64,000 bases of DNA from Endozoicomonas euniceicola (GTDB lineage Bacteria; Pseudomonadota; Gammaproteobacteria; Pseudomonadales; Endozoicomonadaceae), in assembly GCF_025562755.1 (NCBI RefSeq), contig NZ_CP103300.1, positions 2,164,501-2,228,500 on the forward strand. The letters run 5' to 3'. The notes under the pieces are model-generated. The model saw nothing but the letters and a program-made list of their open reading frames with translations, was not told the DNA's origin and made no database searches. The position numbers were made by a program, and so were the translations under genes. How positions within the stretch are numbered: the first letter of the stretch is position 1; each line of letters begins with the position of its first letter. Below are positions 23,395 through 33,582 of this stretch, in pieces.

Positions 23395-25932
23395 TCAGGA
23401 GGAAGCTTTGCGCTTTCTCGGCTGACGCCCTTTTGGCTGGGCCTGAGACGGGTTTGTATCAGCTTTTACCTTGCCAGTATTTTTTCTGGAAGATTTAGGG
23501 CCGCTTACATTTTTAGTCTTTTTCTTCTGACCTTTGGGTGGCTTACGTCTCTTGCCACCCTTTTTTCCCTTTTCATCATCTTTTGCCGCTTCCATCAGTG
23601 CTTTTTTGGCGGCACGGCTTTTAGCGACACTGACTAGCTGTTTACCACCTGATTTTTTTGATCCGGTTTTACGGCTGGTGCGAGATTTTCGAGGCTTTAA
23701 GGACACACCACCTGCCAGCTCAAAATCCACCTTTTTGTCTTCGATGTTGACATTGCTGACTATGATTTCCATCTCATCGCCAAGACCAAAGCGTCGGCCT
23801 GTGCGCTCACCGCGCAGACACTGGTGAACATTGTCGTAATGGTAGTAATCGCCCGGAAGACTGGTGACGTGTACCAGACCTTCAACAAAGATGTCTTCCA
23901 GCGCCACAAACAGACCAAAACCGGTAACGGCTGAAACAACACCTCTGTAAGTTTGACCAATATGCTGCTGCATGTACTCACACTTCAGCCAGTCCATGGC
24001 GTCACGGGTCGCCTCATCGGCCCGGCGTTCTGTGGTTGAACAGTGCTCGCCCATGGCTTCAACCCGGGCATCGTCGTAAGGGTAAATCGTCTTGGGATTC
24101 ATATCCCTGGCACCGACACGGGTCACATGACGACTGGGAACCGGCGAGCGGACAATATGACGAATCGCACGATGCACCAGCAAATCCGGATAACGACGAA
24201 TAGGCGAGGTAAAGTGGGCATAGGCATTAAACGCCAGACCAAAATGCCCCTGGTTATCCGATGTGTAAAGCGCCTGACTCATGGAGCGCAACACCATGGT
24301 CTGGATCACCTGAAAATCAGGGCGACCCCGGACTTCTTCCAGCAAAGCCTGCAAATCAGCGGGCTTAATCTTCCCCTGTGGAATCGACAGCCCAAGACTA
24401 CCCAGGAACATATTCAGGTTCAGTCGTTTTTCCAGCGTCGGGCCTTCATGAACCCGGTACAACCCCGGCACACCATGCTTTTCAAGAAAACGGGCGGCGC
24501 ATACGTTGGCGCTCAGCATGCACTCTTCAATGACCTTGTGGGCGTCATTACGAACGGCTGGCACAATTTTGTCGATCTTGCGGTTGCGACCAAAGACAAT
24601 CTGGGTTTCAACGGTTTCAAAATCAATGGTTCCACGATCTGCCCGCACCTGCTTAAACACTTTGAACAGGTTGTACAGTTCTTCAATATGGGGAACCAGC
24701 GCCTTGCGTTGCTGACGATTCGCCTTCCCGTCATCAGACAGTGGTCTGTCGAGCATTGACCAGACCTGATTGTAAGTCAGTCGGGCATGGGAACGGATCA
24801 GACCTTCATAGAATTTGTAGCCGGAAATCTTGCCTCTGGCGCTGATGGTCATTTCACAAACCATAGCCAGTCGATCCACCTCCGGGTTCAGGGAACATAA
24901 GCCGTTGGATAAAATTTCCGGCAACATCGGTATAACCGTTCCGGGAAAGTATACCGATGTCCCCCGGTTATGGGCTTCTTTATCAAGGGCCGAACCGGGT
25001 CTTACATAATGGGACACATCCGCAATGGCAACATAAAGACGCCAGCCACCGCTTTTTTTGGTTTCGCAGAACACCGCATCGTCAAAGTCCCGGGCATCTT
25101 CGCCATCAATGGTCACAAACGGCACTTCCCGTAAATCAACCCGGTGTCGCTTATCCTTTTCCGCTACCTCAGATTTAAAACTAACGATTTGTTCTTCTAC
25201 TTCCGGCGGCCATTCACGGGGAATGCCGTGGGTGTGAACCGCCACATCCACTTCCATGCCAGCGTCCTGGCGCTCTCCGAGAATCTGTTTGACCAACCCC
25301 ATCGGCTGAGTGCGTCGACCCGGCTGCTCAATGATTTCCAGCAGAACATACTGCCCCCGGGAAGGCATCATGGGACCAGGCTTAACCAGAATTTCCCGAC
25401 CAATACGGGAATTTTCAGGCACAACAATGCTGGAACCGGATTCGTCGTAATACCTGCCCACCAGCTGGGTAGTATTACGCTCCAGAACTTCAATGATCTG
25501 ACCTTCCCGACGACCACGGCGGTCAACGCCCGTTTCCCGTACAACCGCCCGATCACCATGAAACAGCTGTCGCATTTCCCGCCAGGAAAGGTACAGGTCT
25601 TCAGAACCGTCGTCAGGAATCAAAAAGCCAAAGCCGTCTTTGTTACCCTGAACCCGACCTTTAACCAGATCCATCTTACTGAGCAGACCAAAGGTGCCTT
25701 TGCGGGTTTCGTGCAGTTGCCCGTCACGAATCATGGCCTTGAGACGGAACAACAGAGCTTCCCGCTGCTCCGGTTCTGTAATTTTTAACTCTGCGCACAA
25801 TGCCTTATGGCTGGCAGGAGCGCCCCGCTGATCAAGGAGTTCCATGATAAAAAGTCTGCTGGGAATCGGCGAAGCATAGCGGGATGCCTCTTGAGCCGCC
25901 TGTGGGTCGGTATCTTTCCACCCTTTGGACAT
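23395..25932 (-). CDS. rnr: Ribonuclease R
   Basis: This is a 3'-5' exoribonuclease that degrades structured RNA and takes part in rRNA quality control. I start at MSKGWKDTDPQ (25932), with an AGAGG site upstream; the frame extends to 26094 without homology. The order is an N-terminal HTH-like region, two cold-shock domains, the RNB catalytic core with IDGEDARDFDDAVF near residue 280 (metal-binding Asp residues), and an S1 domain (GQTYRGVVSAVTGFGLFVALED). The C-terminal tail is very basic (SRKTGSKKSGGK.., KKGGKRRKPPKGQKKK), as in other RNase Rs. The length, about 845 aa, is normal. Confidence 0.96.
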   Translation of the reverse strand: MSKGWKDTDPQAAQEASRYASPIPSRLFIMELLDQRGAPASHKALCAELKITEPEQREALLFRLKAMIRDGQLHETRKGTFGLLSKMDLVKGRVQGNKDGFGFLIPDDGSEDLYLSWREMRQLFHGDRAVVRETGVDRRGRREGQIIEVLERNTTQLVGRYYDESGSSIVVPENSRIGREILVKPGPMMPSRGQYVLLEIIEQPGRRTQPMGLVKQILGERQDAGMEVDVAVHTHGIPREWPPEVEEQIVSFKSEVAEKDKRHRVDLREVPFVTIDGEDARDFDDAVFCETKKSGGWRLYVAIADVSHYVRPGSALDKEAHNRGTSVYFPGTVIPMLPEILSNGLCSLNPEVDRLAMVCEMTISARGKISGYKFYEGLIRSHARLTYNQVWSMLDRPLSDDGKANRQQRKALVPHIEELYNLFKVFKQVRADRGTIDFETVETQIVFGRNRKIDKIVPAVRNDAHKVIEECMLSANVCAARFLEKHGVPGLYRVHEGPTLEKRLNLNMFLGSLGLSIPQGKIKPADLQALLEEVRGRPDFQVIQTMVLRSMSQALYTSDNQGHFGLAFNAYAHFTSPIRRYPDLLVHRAIRHIVRSPVPSRHVTRVGARDMNPKTIYPYDDARVEAMGEHCSTTERRADEATRDAMDWLKCEYMQQHIGQTYRGVVSAVTGFGLFVALEDIFVEGLVHVTSLPGDYYHYDNVHQCLRGERTGRRFGLGDEMEIIVSNVNIEDKKVDFELAGGVSLKPRKSRTSRKTGSKKSGGKQLVSVAKSRAAKKALMEAAKDDEKGKKGGKRRKPPKGQKKKTKNVSGPKSSRKNTGKVKADTNPSQAQPKGRQPRKRKASS

Positions 25933-26183
25933 GCGGTTATTTAACCTCTTGGCATTGGGAACAGGACGTAGTGTGAAACATAATGGCCGGGTGTTGTATA
26001 TGGAATCAAAGTTTAAACACAGTTTTAGTGTAACCTGAAGCGACCCTTCCGGGATATAAATTACCCACAGAATTTCATTTGACCGGGCACTCAATAGCTG
26101 TCAGCCAAACTAACTCTTTTGTTACTGTTTTTCATTGGCATCACTGGCAAGCTGCTCCATAAAGAAATAACAGGAGAAGCATC

Positions 26184-26750
26184 ATGATAAGTTTTGAGGT
26201 AATAAGTTTATTACTTACGGCTCAGGCCAATCAGGCTGAAAAAGCTGATAAAAACCAGGAGACAGACGAGCAGACTGTTGATGATGAAGCCCTGCCATCA
26301 GAGAAAACTTCGATATATCATCGACAGGCAGTTCCCCGGCTTCGCAGTCAGCCAGCTACAGTAAAAACACCAAAGCCATCCCTTGCCACTCCAAAAGTAC
26401 AGGGCAAACTATTTCAACCACAGTTTGAAGCTGCTTTTAACAGCTTTCTTGCACTGGCAAGCCACCGACCCCGTCTCAGTCATTTATTCAAAACTATCCT
26501 GAACAAACTAAACATCAAGGACGTAACCCTGATGCAAAAATGTCTGAAAAAACTCCATGGAAAAGCTAAACGTTCAGCTTGCCGGTTCCTGATTAACAAT
26601 AGCTTAAAGTATGCGGCACACGGGCTTTACCTGGCACTTTCACTGCAAATGCCTGAACATGTTGCCGACGCATTCAGAATCGTTCGAACAGAGCAAAATT
26701 TGAATAAATACTACTTTGGTAGCACTTCACACTATTATCAGAGGCCTTAA
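26184..26750 (+). CDS. Orphan small protein, possibly exported
   Basis: The function is unknown. The 188-residue frame has a good AGGAG ribosome site 9 nt before its ATG, supporting translation. The N-terminus (MISFEVISLLLTAQA) could be a short signal or membrane segment. It is followed by an acidic Lys/Glu/Asp-rich linker and Pro/Lys-rich sequence. The C-terminal half (about 80-180) is helical and basic (LNKLNIKDVTLMQKCLKKLHGKAKRSACRFLI). It lies alone on the plus strand between rnr and purA, both on minus. Confidence 0.5.
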   Translation: MISFEVISLLLTAQANQAEKADKNQETDEQTVDDEALPSEKTSIYHRQAVPRLRSQPATVKTPKPSLATPKVQGKLFQPQFEAAFNSFLALASHRPRLSHLFKTILNKLNIKDVTLMQKCLKKLHGKAKRSACRFLINNSLKYAAHGLYLALSLQMPEHVADAFRIVRTEQNLNKYYFGSTSHYYQRP

Positions 26751-26824
26751 GCAGTCAGGACAGCTATGATCACAGCACTTAAATCGTGCCAATGCAGAAC
26801 AGTGTTGAAAAGATGGGTAATTTC

Positions 26825-26858
26825 GCACTGCCTGCCCGGTAAACCCGACAAGCAGTGC
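26825..26858 (-). other. Hairpin downstream of purA
   Basis: GCACTGC and GCAGTGC flank an inner CGGG/CCCG stem 17 nt past the purA stop. There is no U-tract, so it is a weak terminator candidate or an mRNA-stabilising end. Confidence 0.4.
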
Positions 26859-26874
26859 AGAATAATCGTAAACC

Positions 26875-28167
26875 TTAGCCAAATGGCTGGTTCAGAATGA
26901 TGGTTTCGACACGATCAGGGCCGGTAGAAACGATATCGATTGGCGTGCCAACCACTGCTTCCAGACGACGGATATACGCACGGGCGTTTTCTGGCAGATC
27001 GTCCAGACTCCTGGCGCCGAAGGTAGACTCAGACCAGCCCGGTACTTCTTCGTACACCGGTTCCAGCGCTTCGTACTCATCGGCATCAACCGGAGTCGTG
27101 ATAGACTCGCCTTCAGCGTTTTTGTAGCCGGTACAGATCTTGATGGTTTCCAGACCATCCAGTACGTCCAGCTTGGTCAGGCACAGACCGGATACAGAGT
27201 TGATCTGTACCGACTGGCGCAGTGCTACCGCGTCGAACCAGCCGCAACGACGTGGACGCCCCGTGGTCGCGCCAAATTCGTTACCCTGCTTAGCCAGATG
27301 TGCGCCTACCTCATCAAACAGTTCTGTCGGGAATGGACCAGCACCAACACGAGTGGTGTACGCTTTGGTGATACCCAGTACGTAGTCCAGGTACAGTGGG
27401 CCAAAGCCGCTACCGGTAGAAACGCCACCCGCAGTGGTGTTAGAAGAAGTAACGAACGGGTAGGTACCGTGGTCGATGTCCAGCAGAGAACCCTGCGCAC
27501 CTTCGAACAGAATGTTATCGCCTTTACCGTGGTGTCCGTGGATACGGTCAACCACACGGTCAATCATTGGTGCAATATCCTTGCCCATAGCCAGTGCTTC
27601 ATCCAGCACTTTCTGGTAGTCAACCGGCTCAGCCTTGTAATAGTGCTGCAGAGCGAAGTTATGGTATTCCATGACGGCTTTCAGCTTCTCGGCGAAACGC
27701 TGAGGGTGCAACAGGTCAGCAACACGCAGGCCACGACGAGCGACTTTGTCTTCGTAAGCCGGACCAATACCACGACCTGTAGTACCGATTTTGGCTTTAC
27801 CACGCGCAGCTTCTCGAGCCTGATCCAGCGCCACGTGATAAGGCAGGATCAGAGGGCAGGAAGGGCTTATTCTCATGCGCTCACGTACAGGTACGCCGCC
27901 TTCTTCCAGCATGTGGATTTCTTTCAGCAGAGCTTCTGGGGACAGTACAACACCGTTACCGATGTAGCACACAACGCCCTCACGCAGGATTCCGGATGGA
28001 ATCAGGTGCAAAACGGTTTTTTCGCCATCAATCACCAGGGTGTGGCCAGCGTTATGTCCACCCTGAAAGCGTACTACCGCTTCAGCCTGCTCGGTGAGCA
28101 GATCCACGATTTTACCTTTGCCTTCATCACCCCACTGGGTGCCCAGTACGACAACAGTCTTACCCAT
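26875..28167 (-). CDS. purA: Adenylosuccinate synthetase
   Basis: The 430-residue enzyme joins IMP and aspartate with GTP, the first committed step to AMP. The N-terminus VVVLGTQWGDEGKGK carries the GTP-binding glycine-rich loop and the catalytic Asp13-type residue. GGHNAGHTLV with its catalytic His follows. The TTGRGIGPAYEDK and STGPDRVETI motifs are also present. It lies 87 nt after hisZ, as in many gammaproteobacteria, and is probably cotranscribed. Confidence 0.98.
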   Translation of the reverse strand: MGKTVVVLGTQWGDEGKGKIVDLLTEQAEAVVRFQGGHNAGHTLVIDGEKTVLHLIPSGILREGVVCYIGNGVVLSPEALLKEIHMLEEGGVPVRERMRISPSCPLILPYHVALDQAREAARGKAKIGTTGRGIGPAYEDKVARRGLRVADLLHPQRFAEKLKAVMEYHNFALQHYYKAEPVDYQKVLDEALAMGKDIAPMIDRVVDRIHGHHGKGDNILFEGAQGSLLDIDHGTYPFVTSSNTTAGGVSTGSGFGPLYLDYVLGITKAYTTRVGAGPFPTELFDEVGAHLAKQGNEFGATTGRPRRCGWFDAVALRQSVQINSVSGLCLTKLDVLDGLETIKICTGYKNAEGESITTPVDADEYEALEPVYEEVPGWSESTFGARSLDDLPENARAYIRRLEAVVGTPIDIVSTGPDRVETIILNQPFG

Positions 28168-28254
28168 GATACGGTCTCTTTAATTCATAACAAAACAGCC
28201 ATACTGTCGTACGACAAGTGTTGGCTGCATACAGCAAATAGTGACTGGGTTTAC

Positions 28255-29427
28255 CTATATAGATTCAACCTGCCAGTCTCCGTCACGGCAAACCAGTTGC
28301 TGATTGCAGCCTGAGCTTACCGCGTCTGTCTTTTGCCCCGGTAACTCAGTGATTACCCGCAGGCCCTGCTGACGCAGCTTCCGAACAATAGCGGAATCAA
28401 CATCAGCCGGTGCAAAAATGATTGCCCGTGATTCAACGTCACAAGGTTTAAAATCCAGCAGCGCTTTCAGATCAGTACTGAAACCTGTCGCCGGACGAGC
28501 ACGACCAAACGTCCTGCCCACGCCATCATAACGACCGCCTTTGGCAATCGCCTGTCCATGTTCGGGAACATAAGCAGCAAACACAACGCCCGTATGGTAG
28601 TGGTAACCACGCAGCTCTCCCAGATCCAGATAAAGGCTCACTTTCGGGTACTGCCGGGAAATGGTTTGCGCAATATTTTCCAGCGCATCCAGCGCTTCTA
28701 ACACTTCCACAGGTGCATTAGCCAGAACCTCTCTGGCTTTTGCGATGACATCCACCTTACCTGAAAGTCCGGTTAAAGCTATGAACAGTGGCGCCACATC
28801 AGCATCTACACACCAACGTGCCAGCAGTTCTTCGACTTCACAGGTCGCCTTGCGCTGCAAAGCATCAAACAACAGCTGTTCCTGATCCGTGTCCAGCCCG
28901 GCACTGGCTACCAACGCACGGTAAATCTGCACATGCCCAAGATCCAGATTGGGGGAGTCCATGCCTACGACACCAAGGGTTTCCAGCATCAGGGAAATCA
29001 CTTCAATATCGCTTTCCTGCCCCGCGTGACCGTACAACTCAGCACCCAGCTGAATGGGTGCGCGGGATGCTCCCAGCGTCGCGGGCCGGGCATGAAAGAC
29101 GCTGCCTGCGTAGCAAAGCCTTACCGGGCCATCGTCCGTCAGGTTATGCGCATCGATGCGGGCTACCGCAGGCGTGGTGTCTGCCCGCAATCCCATGGTG
29201 CGACCAGTCATCAGGTCCGTCACCTTGAAGATTTGCAGCTCGAGGTCGCGATCAACGCCAGCCGTCAGTGATTCAAGAAACTCCAGATGTGGAGGAATAA
29301 CCAGGTCGTAACCCCAGCAATCAAATAAATCCAGCATTTCCCGGCGCAAAGCTTCTGCTCTGCGGGCCCGGGGCGGCAAAATTTCTTCAATCCCATCTGG
29401 CAACAGCCAGCGATCGGCGACGGTCAT
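28255..29427 (-). CDS. hisZ: ATP phosphoribosyltransferase regulatory subunit
   Basis: The 390-residue protein resembles the catalytic core of histidyl-tRNA synthetase but lacks the anticodon domain. It activates short-form HisG, the first enzyme of histidine synthesis. The N-terminus RWLLPDGIEEILPPRARRAEALR, the motif-2-like MGLRADTTPAVARIDA and the late KGGRYDGVGRTFGRARPATGFS are typical. The position between DUF2065 and purA is conserved in gammaproteobacteria. HisG is outside the window. Confidence 0.95.
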   Translation of the reverse strand: MTVADRWLLPDGIEEILPPRARRAEALRREMLDLFDCWGYDLVIPPHLEFLESLTAGVDRDLELQIFKVTDLMTGRTMGLRADTTPAVARIDAHNLTDDGPVRLCYAGSVFHARPATLGASRAPIQLGAELYGHAGQESDIEVISLMLETLGVVGMDSPNLDLGHVQIYRALVASAGLDTDQEQLLFDALQRKATCEVEELLARWCVDADVAPLFIALTGLSGKVDVIAKAREVLANAPVEVLEALDALENIAQTISRQYPKVSLYLDLGELRGYHYHTGVVFAAYVPEHGQAIAKGGRYDGVGRTFGRARPATGFSTDLKALLDFKPCDVESRAIIFAPADVDSAIVRKLRQQGLRVITELPGQKTDAVSSGCNQQLVCRDGDWQVESI

Positions 29428-29513
29428 AACAGCCTCTCTTGTTAGCTTATTTCAGGCAGTGTTCGTAAATAATCTGTCTGCAGGTACAGGTTATTTACGG
29501 ACAATGTCTGAAA

Positions 29514-29705
29514 CTAGCTAACGAGTGTCAGCAAAACCACGCCAGCCAGCATGCTGATAAAACCCGCCATGCGCAGCTGCCGGTCATCAATGTCTGAGAG
29601 TTTTGCGACCAGATTTCGCCAACGCTGTGGATAAAGGAAAGGAAGAATACCTTCCAGCACCAACATCAGGCTGACGGCAACGAGAAATTGCTTACCAAAT
29701 TCCAC
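29514..29705 (-). CDS. DUF2065 (YjeT-like) small membrane protein
   Basis: The 63-residue protein has two hydrophobic segments (FLVAVSLMLVLEGILPFLY and MAGFISMLAGVVLLTLV) joined by a basic loop (PQRWRNLVAKLSDIDDRQLR). This pattern and the location next to hflC define the YjeT family. The role is unknown. A terminator separates it from hflC, so it may be the first gene of a hisZ-purA transcript. Confidence 0.9.
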   Translation of the reverse strand: MEFGKQFLVAVSLMLVLEGILPFLYPQRWRNLVAKLSDIDDRQLRMAGFISMLAGVVLLTLVS

Positions 29706-29723
29706 GTGTAAACCTCATACACG

Positions 29724-29747
29724 AAAAAACCGGGCGAAACCCGGTTT
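29724..29747 (-). terminator. Rho-independent terminator of hflKC
   Basis: AAACCGGG and CCCGGTTT pair around a 5-nt loop and are followed on the minus strand by TTTTCG. A second hairpin (CACCGGCAG with CTGCCGGTG, 29760-29789) precedes it. Confidence 0.85.
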
Positions 29748-29874
29748 GCGGTATATTACCACCGGCAGCGCAAGGTTTCACTGCCGGTGATCGATTTATT
29801 GCCAGTAAAACACCACTTTCATCATCAGGACGTAACCCTGTATGGCGAGAAGGGCATTCCCCCCAGCCTCAACC

Positions 29875-30747
29875 TTACTTACCTGACTTGTTGTTCAGAT
29901 AGTTAAAGAAGTCACTGTCAGGCTCCAGCAGCATTATGTCGCCAGAGCTGTTAAAGGACTTACGGTAGGCTTCCAGGCTACGGGTAAAGGCGTAGAACTC
30001 AGGGTCCTGACGGAAAGCCTTGGCGTAAACCTCTGCGGCTTTCGCGTCGCCGTCACCCCGGATCATTTCTGCATCCCGGTAAGCATTCGCCATAATAACC
30101 CGCTGTTCACGGTCAGCGTTCGCACGAATACCTTCCGCCATTTCCAGACCTTTGGAGCGATATTCCTGAGCTTCTTTATCCCGCTCAGAGGACATACGCT
30201 CATAAACGGAGTCACTTACCTGGGGTGGCAGGTCGATTTTCTTAACCCGGACATCCACCACTGACACACCCAGCTCATCACGGGCTACGGAGTTCAGCTC
30301 GTTAGTGATTTCGCTCATCAGCTGGTCACGCTGACCGGATACCACTTCATTCAGGGTCAGAGCACCAAACTTGTTCCGCATACGGGATTCCGCACGTTGC
30401 GACAGCAGGGTGTTGGCACGGAACAGGTCACCGGCAGTAGCTCGGTAAAAACGACTAACGTCGTCAATACGCCACTTGATGTAGGAGTCTACGATAACCG
30501 CCTTCTGCTCCAGAGTCAGGAAGCGCTCGGAAGGCACTTCCAGGTTCTGCAGACGGGCATCAAATATCCGTACATTATCCACAAATGGAACCTTGATATG
30601 CAGGCCGGGCTGGATATCATCTTTAACCAGCTGACCAAATCGTAACTGCACTGCCCGCTCACGCTCGCTGATCACAAACAGACTGCTCCATGCGATCACC
30701 AGAGCAATCAGACCAACGACCAGAGCGCTGAAACCTTTCTGACTCAT
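29875..30747 (-). CDS. hflC: HflC, FtsH-protease modulator (SPFH/band 7 protein)
   Basis: The 290-residue protein has one N-terminal membrane anchor (ALVVGLIALVIAWSSLFVI) and a large periplasmic SPFH domain beginning ERERAVQLRFGQLV. With HflK it forms a cage around FtsH in the inner membrane and tunes membrane-protein degradation. The start overlaps the hflK stop by 4 nt (ATGA), indicating translational coupling. The helical region (DREQRVIMANAYRDAEMIRGDGDAKAAEVYAKAF) is typical. Confidence 0.96.
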   Translation of the reverse strand: MSQKGFSALVVGLIALVIAWSSLFVISERERAVQLRFGQLVKDDIQPGLHIKVPFVDNVRIFDARLQNLEVPSERFLTLEQKAVIVDSYIKWRIDDVSRFYRATAGDLFRANTLLSQRAESRMRNKFGALTLNEVVSGQRDQLMSEITNELNSVARDELGVSVVDVRVKKIDLPPQVSDSVYERMSSERDKEAQEYRSKGLEMAEGIRANADREQRVIMANAYRDAEMIRGDGDAKAAEVYAKAFRQDPEFYAFTRSLEAYRKSFNSSGDIMLLEPDSDFFNYLNNKSGK

Positions 30748-31922
30748 CGTACAGTCCTCCCGCTGCTGCGTGCACTACTCACTCGCCGGTTCAGTTCCTC
30801 TGTTACCTGATTAGCGATGTTGTTCAAATCCTGCTGTGTCAGGGCAGATGAACCATCTGTACTCTGATTTGCAGATCTGGGCTGATTCAGACGATCCAGT
30901 GGCAGGTACATCATGTTATTGCCACCTTCAACATCCACCAGAACCTTGCTGGTTGTGCCCAGAACGCTTTCCATGGTTTCCAGATACAGACGTTCGCGGG
31001 TCACATTCGGTTCACGACGATATTCGTTCAACAGTTTGACAAAACGATCTGCCTCACCTTCTGCCCGGGCTATCAGTTCGTCACGATAAGCGTTGGCTTC
31101 TTCCAGCTCACGCTGAGCCTGACCACGAGCTTCCGGAACCACTTTATTGGCATAAGCGTCTGCCCGGTTTTTCGCGCGCTGCTCGTCTTCACGGGCGCGG
31201 ATTACATCGTCAAATGCAGCCTGTACCTCTTTCGGAGGCTGGGCGCTCTCGATGTTCACCTTGTTGATCTTCAGGCCAGTACCATAAGCATCCTGATAGT
31301 CCTGCAGGCGCTTACGCACCTCTACGCCCATGGTTTCACGACCTTCGGTCAACACCTGGTACATCTCGGAGCTGCCGACAACGTGACGCAAAGCACTCTG
31401 GGACGCTTCTTCCAGACTGACCAGAGGCTTGGCTACGTTAAGAACATAGGACTTAACATCGCCAATGTTGTACTGAACGGACATCGACACTTCAACAATG
31501 TTTTCGTCTTCCGTCAGCATTTGCTGCCGCAGGTTGTAGGTACGAAGCTCTGTAACTTTTTCCTGATACTTTGTTTCGAAAGGCGGGAAATAGATATGCA
31601 GGCCCGGCTCAACGGTCTCATGATATTGACCAAAGCGCAAAATAACAGCGCGCTCTTTTTCGTCAACCGTATAAACGGCATTCCAGATATAAGCCACCGC
31701 GGCTAATATCAGAACACCGATAAACATCCCTGATGAAGAACCCGAAGAAGCTGAATTGCCTCCCCCGGAGTTTCCTCCACTTTTGCCACCACCAAAGAGT
31801 GAGTTCAGTTTACCCTGAAGCTTGCGTAAAGCGTCGTCCAAATCAGGGGGGCCCTGATTCTTCCCTTTATTACCACCACCCCAAGGATCCTGGTTATTTC
31901 CACCCGGCTCGTTCCAGGCCAT
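30744..31922 (-). CDS. hflK: HflK, FtsH-protease modulator (SPFH/band 7 protein)
   Basis: The 392-residue protein has a Gly/Asn-rich cytoplasmic N-terminus (WNEPGGNNQDPWGGGN), then a membrane segment (MFIGVLILAAVAYIWNAVY) and an SPFH domain beginning VDEKERAVILRFGQYHETVEPG. It partners HflC around FtsH. The coiled-coil arm (RGQAQRELEEANAYRDELIARAEGEADRFV) is present. The Gly-rich head, including GGGKSGGNSGGGNSASSGSSS, is longer and more repetitive than in E. coli. Confidence 0.96.
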   Translation of the reverse strand: MAWNEPGGNNQDPWGGGNKGKNQGPPDLDDALRKLQGKLNSLFGGGKSGGNSGGGNSASSGSSSGMFIGVLILAAVAYIWNAVYTVDEKERAVILRFGQYHETVEPGLHIYFPPFETKYQEKVTELRTYNLRQQMLTEDENIVEVSMSVQYNIGDVKSYVLNVAKPLVSLEEASQSALRHVVGSSEMYQVLTEGRETMGVEVRKRLQDYQDAYGTGLKINKVNIESAQPPKEVQAAFDDVIRAREDEQRAKNRADAYANKVVPEARGQAQRELEEANAYRDELIARAEGEADRFVKLLNEYRREPNVTRERLYLETMESVLGTTSKVLVDVEGGNNMMYLPLDRLNQPRSANQSTDGSSALTQQDLNNIANQVTEELNRRVSSARSSGRTVR

Positions 31923-32292
31923 ATATGTCTCCGTAGAGTCAGTATCTATTCGGCTGCAACGTCTGTTGAAACCACGTCATTACGCAGGAAAAGCAGCTTA
32001 CCTATCGATTTGAACAAGCGATTTGAACAAGTGATCTGTACCCGTTTTCCCACCAAAAAGAACGGTCATTCAGCGTGCAATAAGTTATAAGGTCGGAACT
32101 ACCCACCCTGAGAACCGGCTACTTTCATCACAGGTGACAAAAGCAGCTTTTCTTTACTCATGCTCTTTTGCTCAAGGCTGTTTATCGTTCTGAGCCAGAT
32201 TGTAGAGTTTGTGTAGCAAAAAGCGCAAGCCGAATCGGTATTGTCCACTACCCAAACCAACAATTTGATCTCAATTTACGCAATCTGAGCAC
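31923..32292. other. Intergenic region between hflX and hflK
   Basis: No gene is seen in these 370 nt. A 13-nt sequence, CGATTTGAACAAG, is repeated in direct tandem at 32006-32031. The gap is longer than in E. coli and probably carries a separate hflK promoter. Confidence 0.4.
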
Positions 32293-33582
32293 TTAACGCT
32301 CAACCAGACAGCTCTTTTGCAACCCTTCCTGTTTGGAAATTCTGTCGAAGTCATGTCGCGGTAAACGAATGTCCAACAGCAACTCCCCCGTATCAGCATA
32401 CTCTTCTGATTGAATCGCACCCAGCTGATAAAGTCGAGACCTGACTTTTCCCTGATGGGGTTCCAGTCGCAATGTACCCTGCACCAGGTCTTCACCCAGC
32501 AACTCTGCCACAGCCTGAAGCACCAGCTCCAGACCTTCACCGCACATCGCAGACACCCAGACTCTGACCGGCTTCCCCTGATCATCACGCTGAATTTTTG
32601 GTTCTACGTTTTCCAGCAGGTCGATCTTGTTGTAAACCTGAAGCCTTGGCACTTCGTCTGCGTCGATCTCTCCCAACACGTCATGCACCTGCTTGATATT
32701 ATCAAGCCTTTCGGGGTCATGTGCGTCAATAATGTGTAAAAGCAGGTCGGCCTGAGCCGTTTCTTCCAGCGTTGCCCTGAACGCTTCCACCAACTTATGC
32801 GGCAAATGACGTATAAAACCTACCGTATCAGCCAGTACGGATTCCCCGACGTCCGGCAAATCCAGACGACGCAGAGTTGGGTCCAGTGTTGCAAACAGCT
32901 GATCCTGCGCATACACATCCGATTCAGTCAGGGCATTAAACAGTGTCGATTTACCCGCATTGGTATAGCCTACCAGAGACACCAGCGGGACTTCCGCACG
33001 CTTACGGTAACGTCTGCCCTGGTCACGCTGCTTGCGCACCTTATCCAGCCGTTTGGTAATACTTTTAATACGAACCCGCAGCAACCGGCGGTCAGTTTCC
33101 AGCTGGGTTTCACCCGGCCCTCTAAGGCCAATACCGCCTTTCTGGCGTTCAAGGTGAGTCCAGCCCCGTACCAGTCGGGTACTCAGGTGCTGTAGCTGGG
33201 CCAGCTCGACCTGCAGTTTACCTTCAAAGGTTCTTGCCCGCTGGGCAAAGATATCCAGAATCAGGCCGGTGCGGTCAATAACCTTGCACTCAAATTCTTT
33301 CTCAAGGTTACGTTCCTGACTGGGGGAGAGTGCGTGGTTAAAAAGCACAACGTCAGCTTTATGCAGTGTGACCAGCTGCTGAATTTCTTCTACTTTTCCC
33401 TGCCCGATAAAATAGCGTGGCGAAGGTTTATTGCTGCTGACCGTGACAAAATCAATTTCGGAAATTCCTGCTGAGCGGGCCAGCTCTTTGAATTCGTGAG
33501 GGTCTTCGCGCTCCTTGTCATCACTCATATCGAGATGGACAAGAATCGCATTTTCACCACCTTCATGGCGTTCAAAAAACAA
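32293..33582 (-). CDS. hflX: HflX GTPase (ribosome-splitting factor)
   Basis: The 429-residue protein binds the 50S subunit and splits stalled or hibernating ribosomes using GTP. The N-terminal HflX domain includes FIGQGKVEEI and VVLFNHALSPSQERNLE. A basic helix and glycine-rich linker (RLVRGWTHLERQKGGIGLRG) follow. The G domain has GYTNAGKSTLFN near residue 205, the DTVGFIRHLPH switch region and NKID. The length equals E. coli HflX. It lies downstream of hfq, separated by a terminator-like hairpin. Confidence 0.96.
   Translation of the reverse strand: MFFERHEGGENAILVHLDMSDDKEREDPHEFKELARSAGISEIDFVTVSSNKPSPRYFIGQGKVEEIQQLVTLHKADVVLFNHALSPSQERNLEKEFECKVIDRTGLILDIFAQRARTFEGKLQVELAQLQHLSTRLVRGWTHLERQKGGIGLRGPGETQLETDRRLLRVRIKSITKRLDKVRKQRDQGRRYRKRAEVPLVSLVGYTNAGKSTLFNALTESDVYAQDQLFATLDPTLRRLDLPDVGESVLADTVGFIRHLPHKLVEAFRATLEETAQADLLLHIIDAHDPERLDNIKQVHDVLGEIDADEVPRLQVYNKIDLLENVEPKIQRDDQGKPVRVWVSAMCGEGLELVLQAVAELLGEDLVQGTLRLEPHQGKVRSRLYQLGAIQSEEYADTGELLLDIRLPRHDFDRISKQEGLQKSCLVER

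Noticed and set aside
23175..23498. Plus-strand 107-codon frame between rlmB and rnr
   Set aside because: It overlaps the rnr 3' end, lacks a ribosome site and shows no protein-like pattern.
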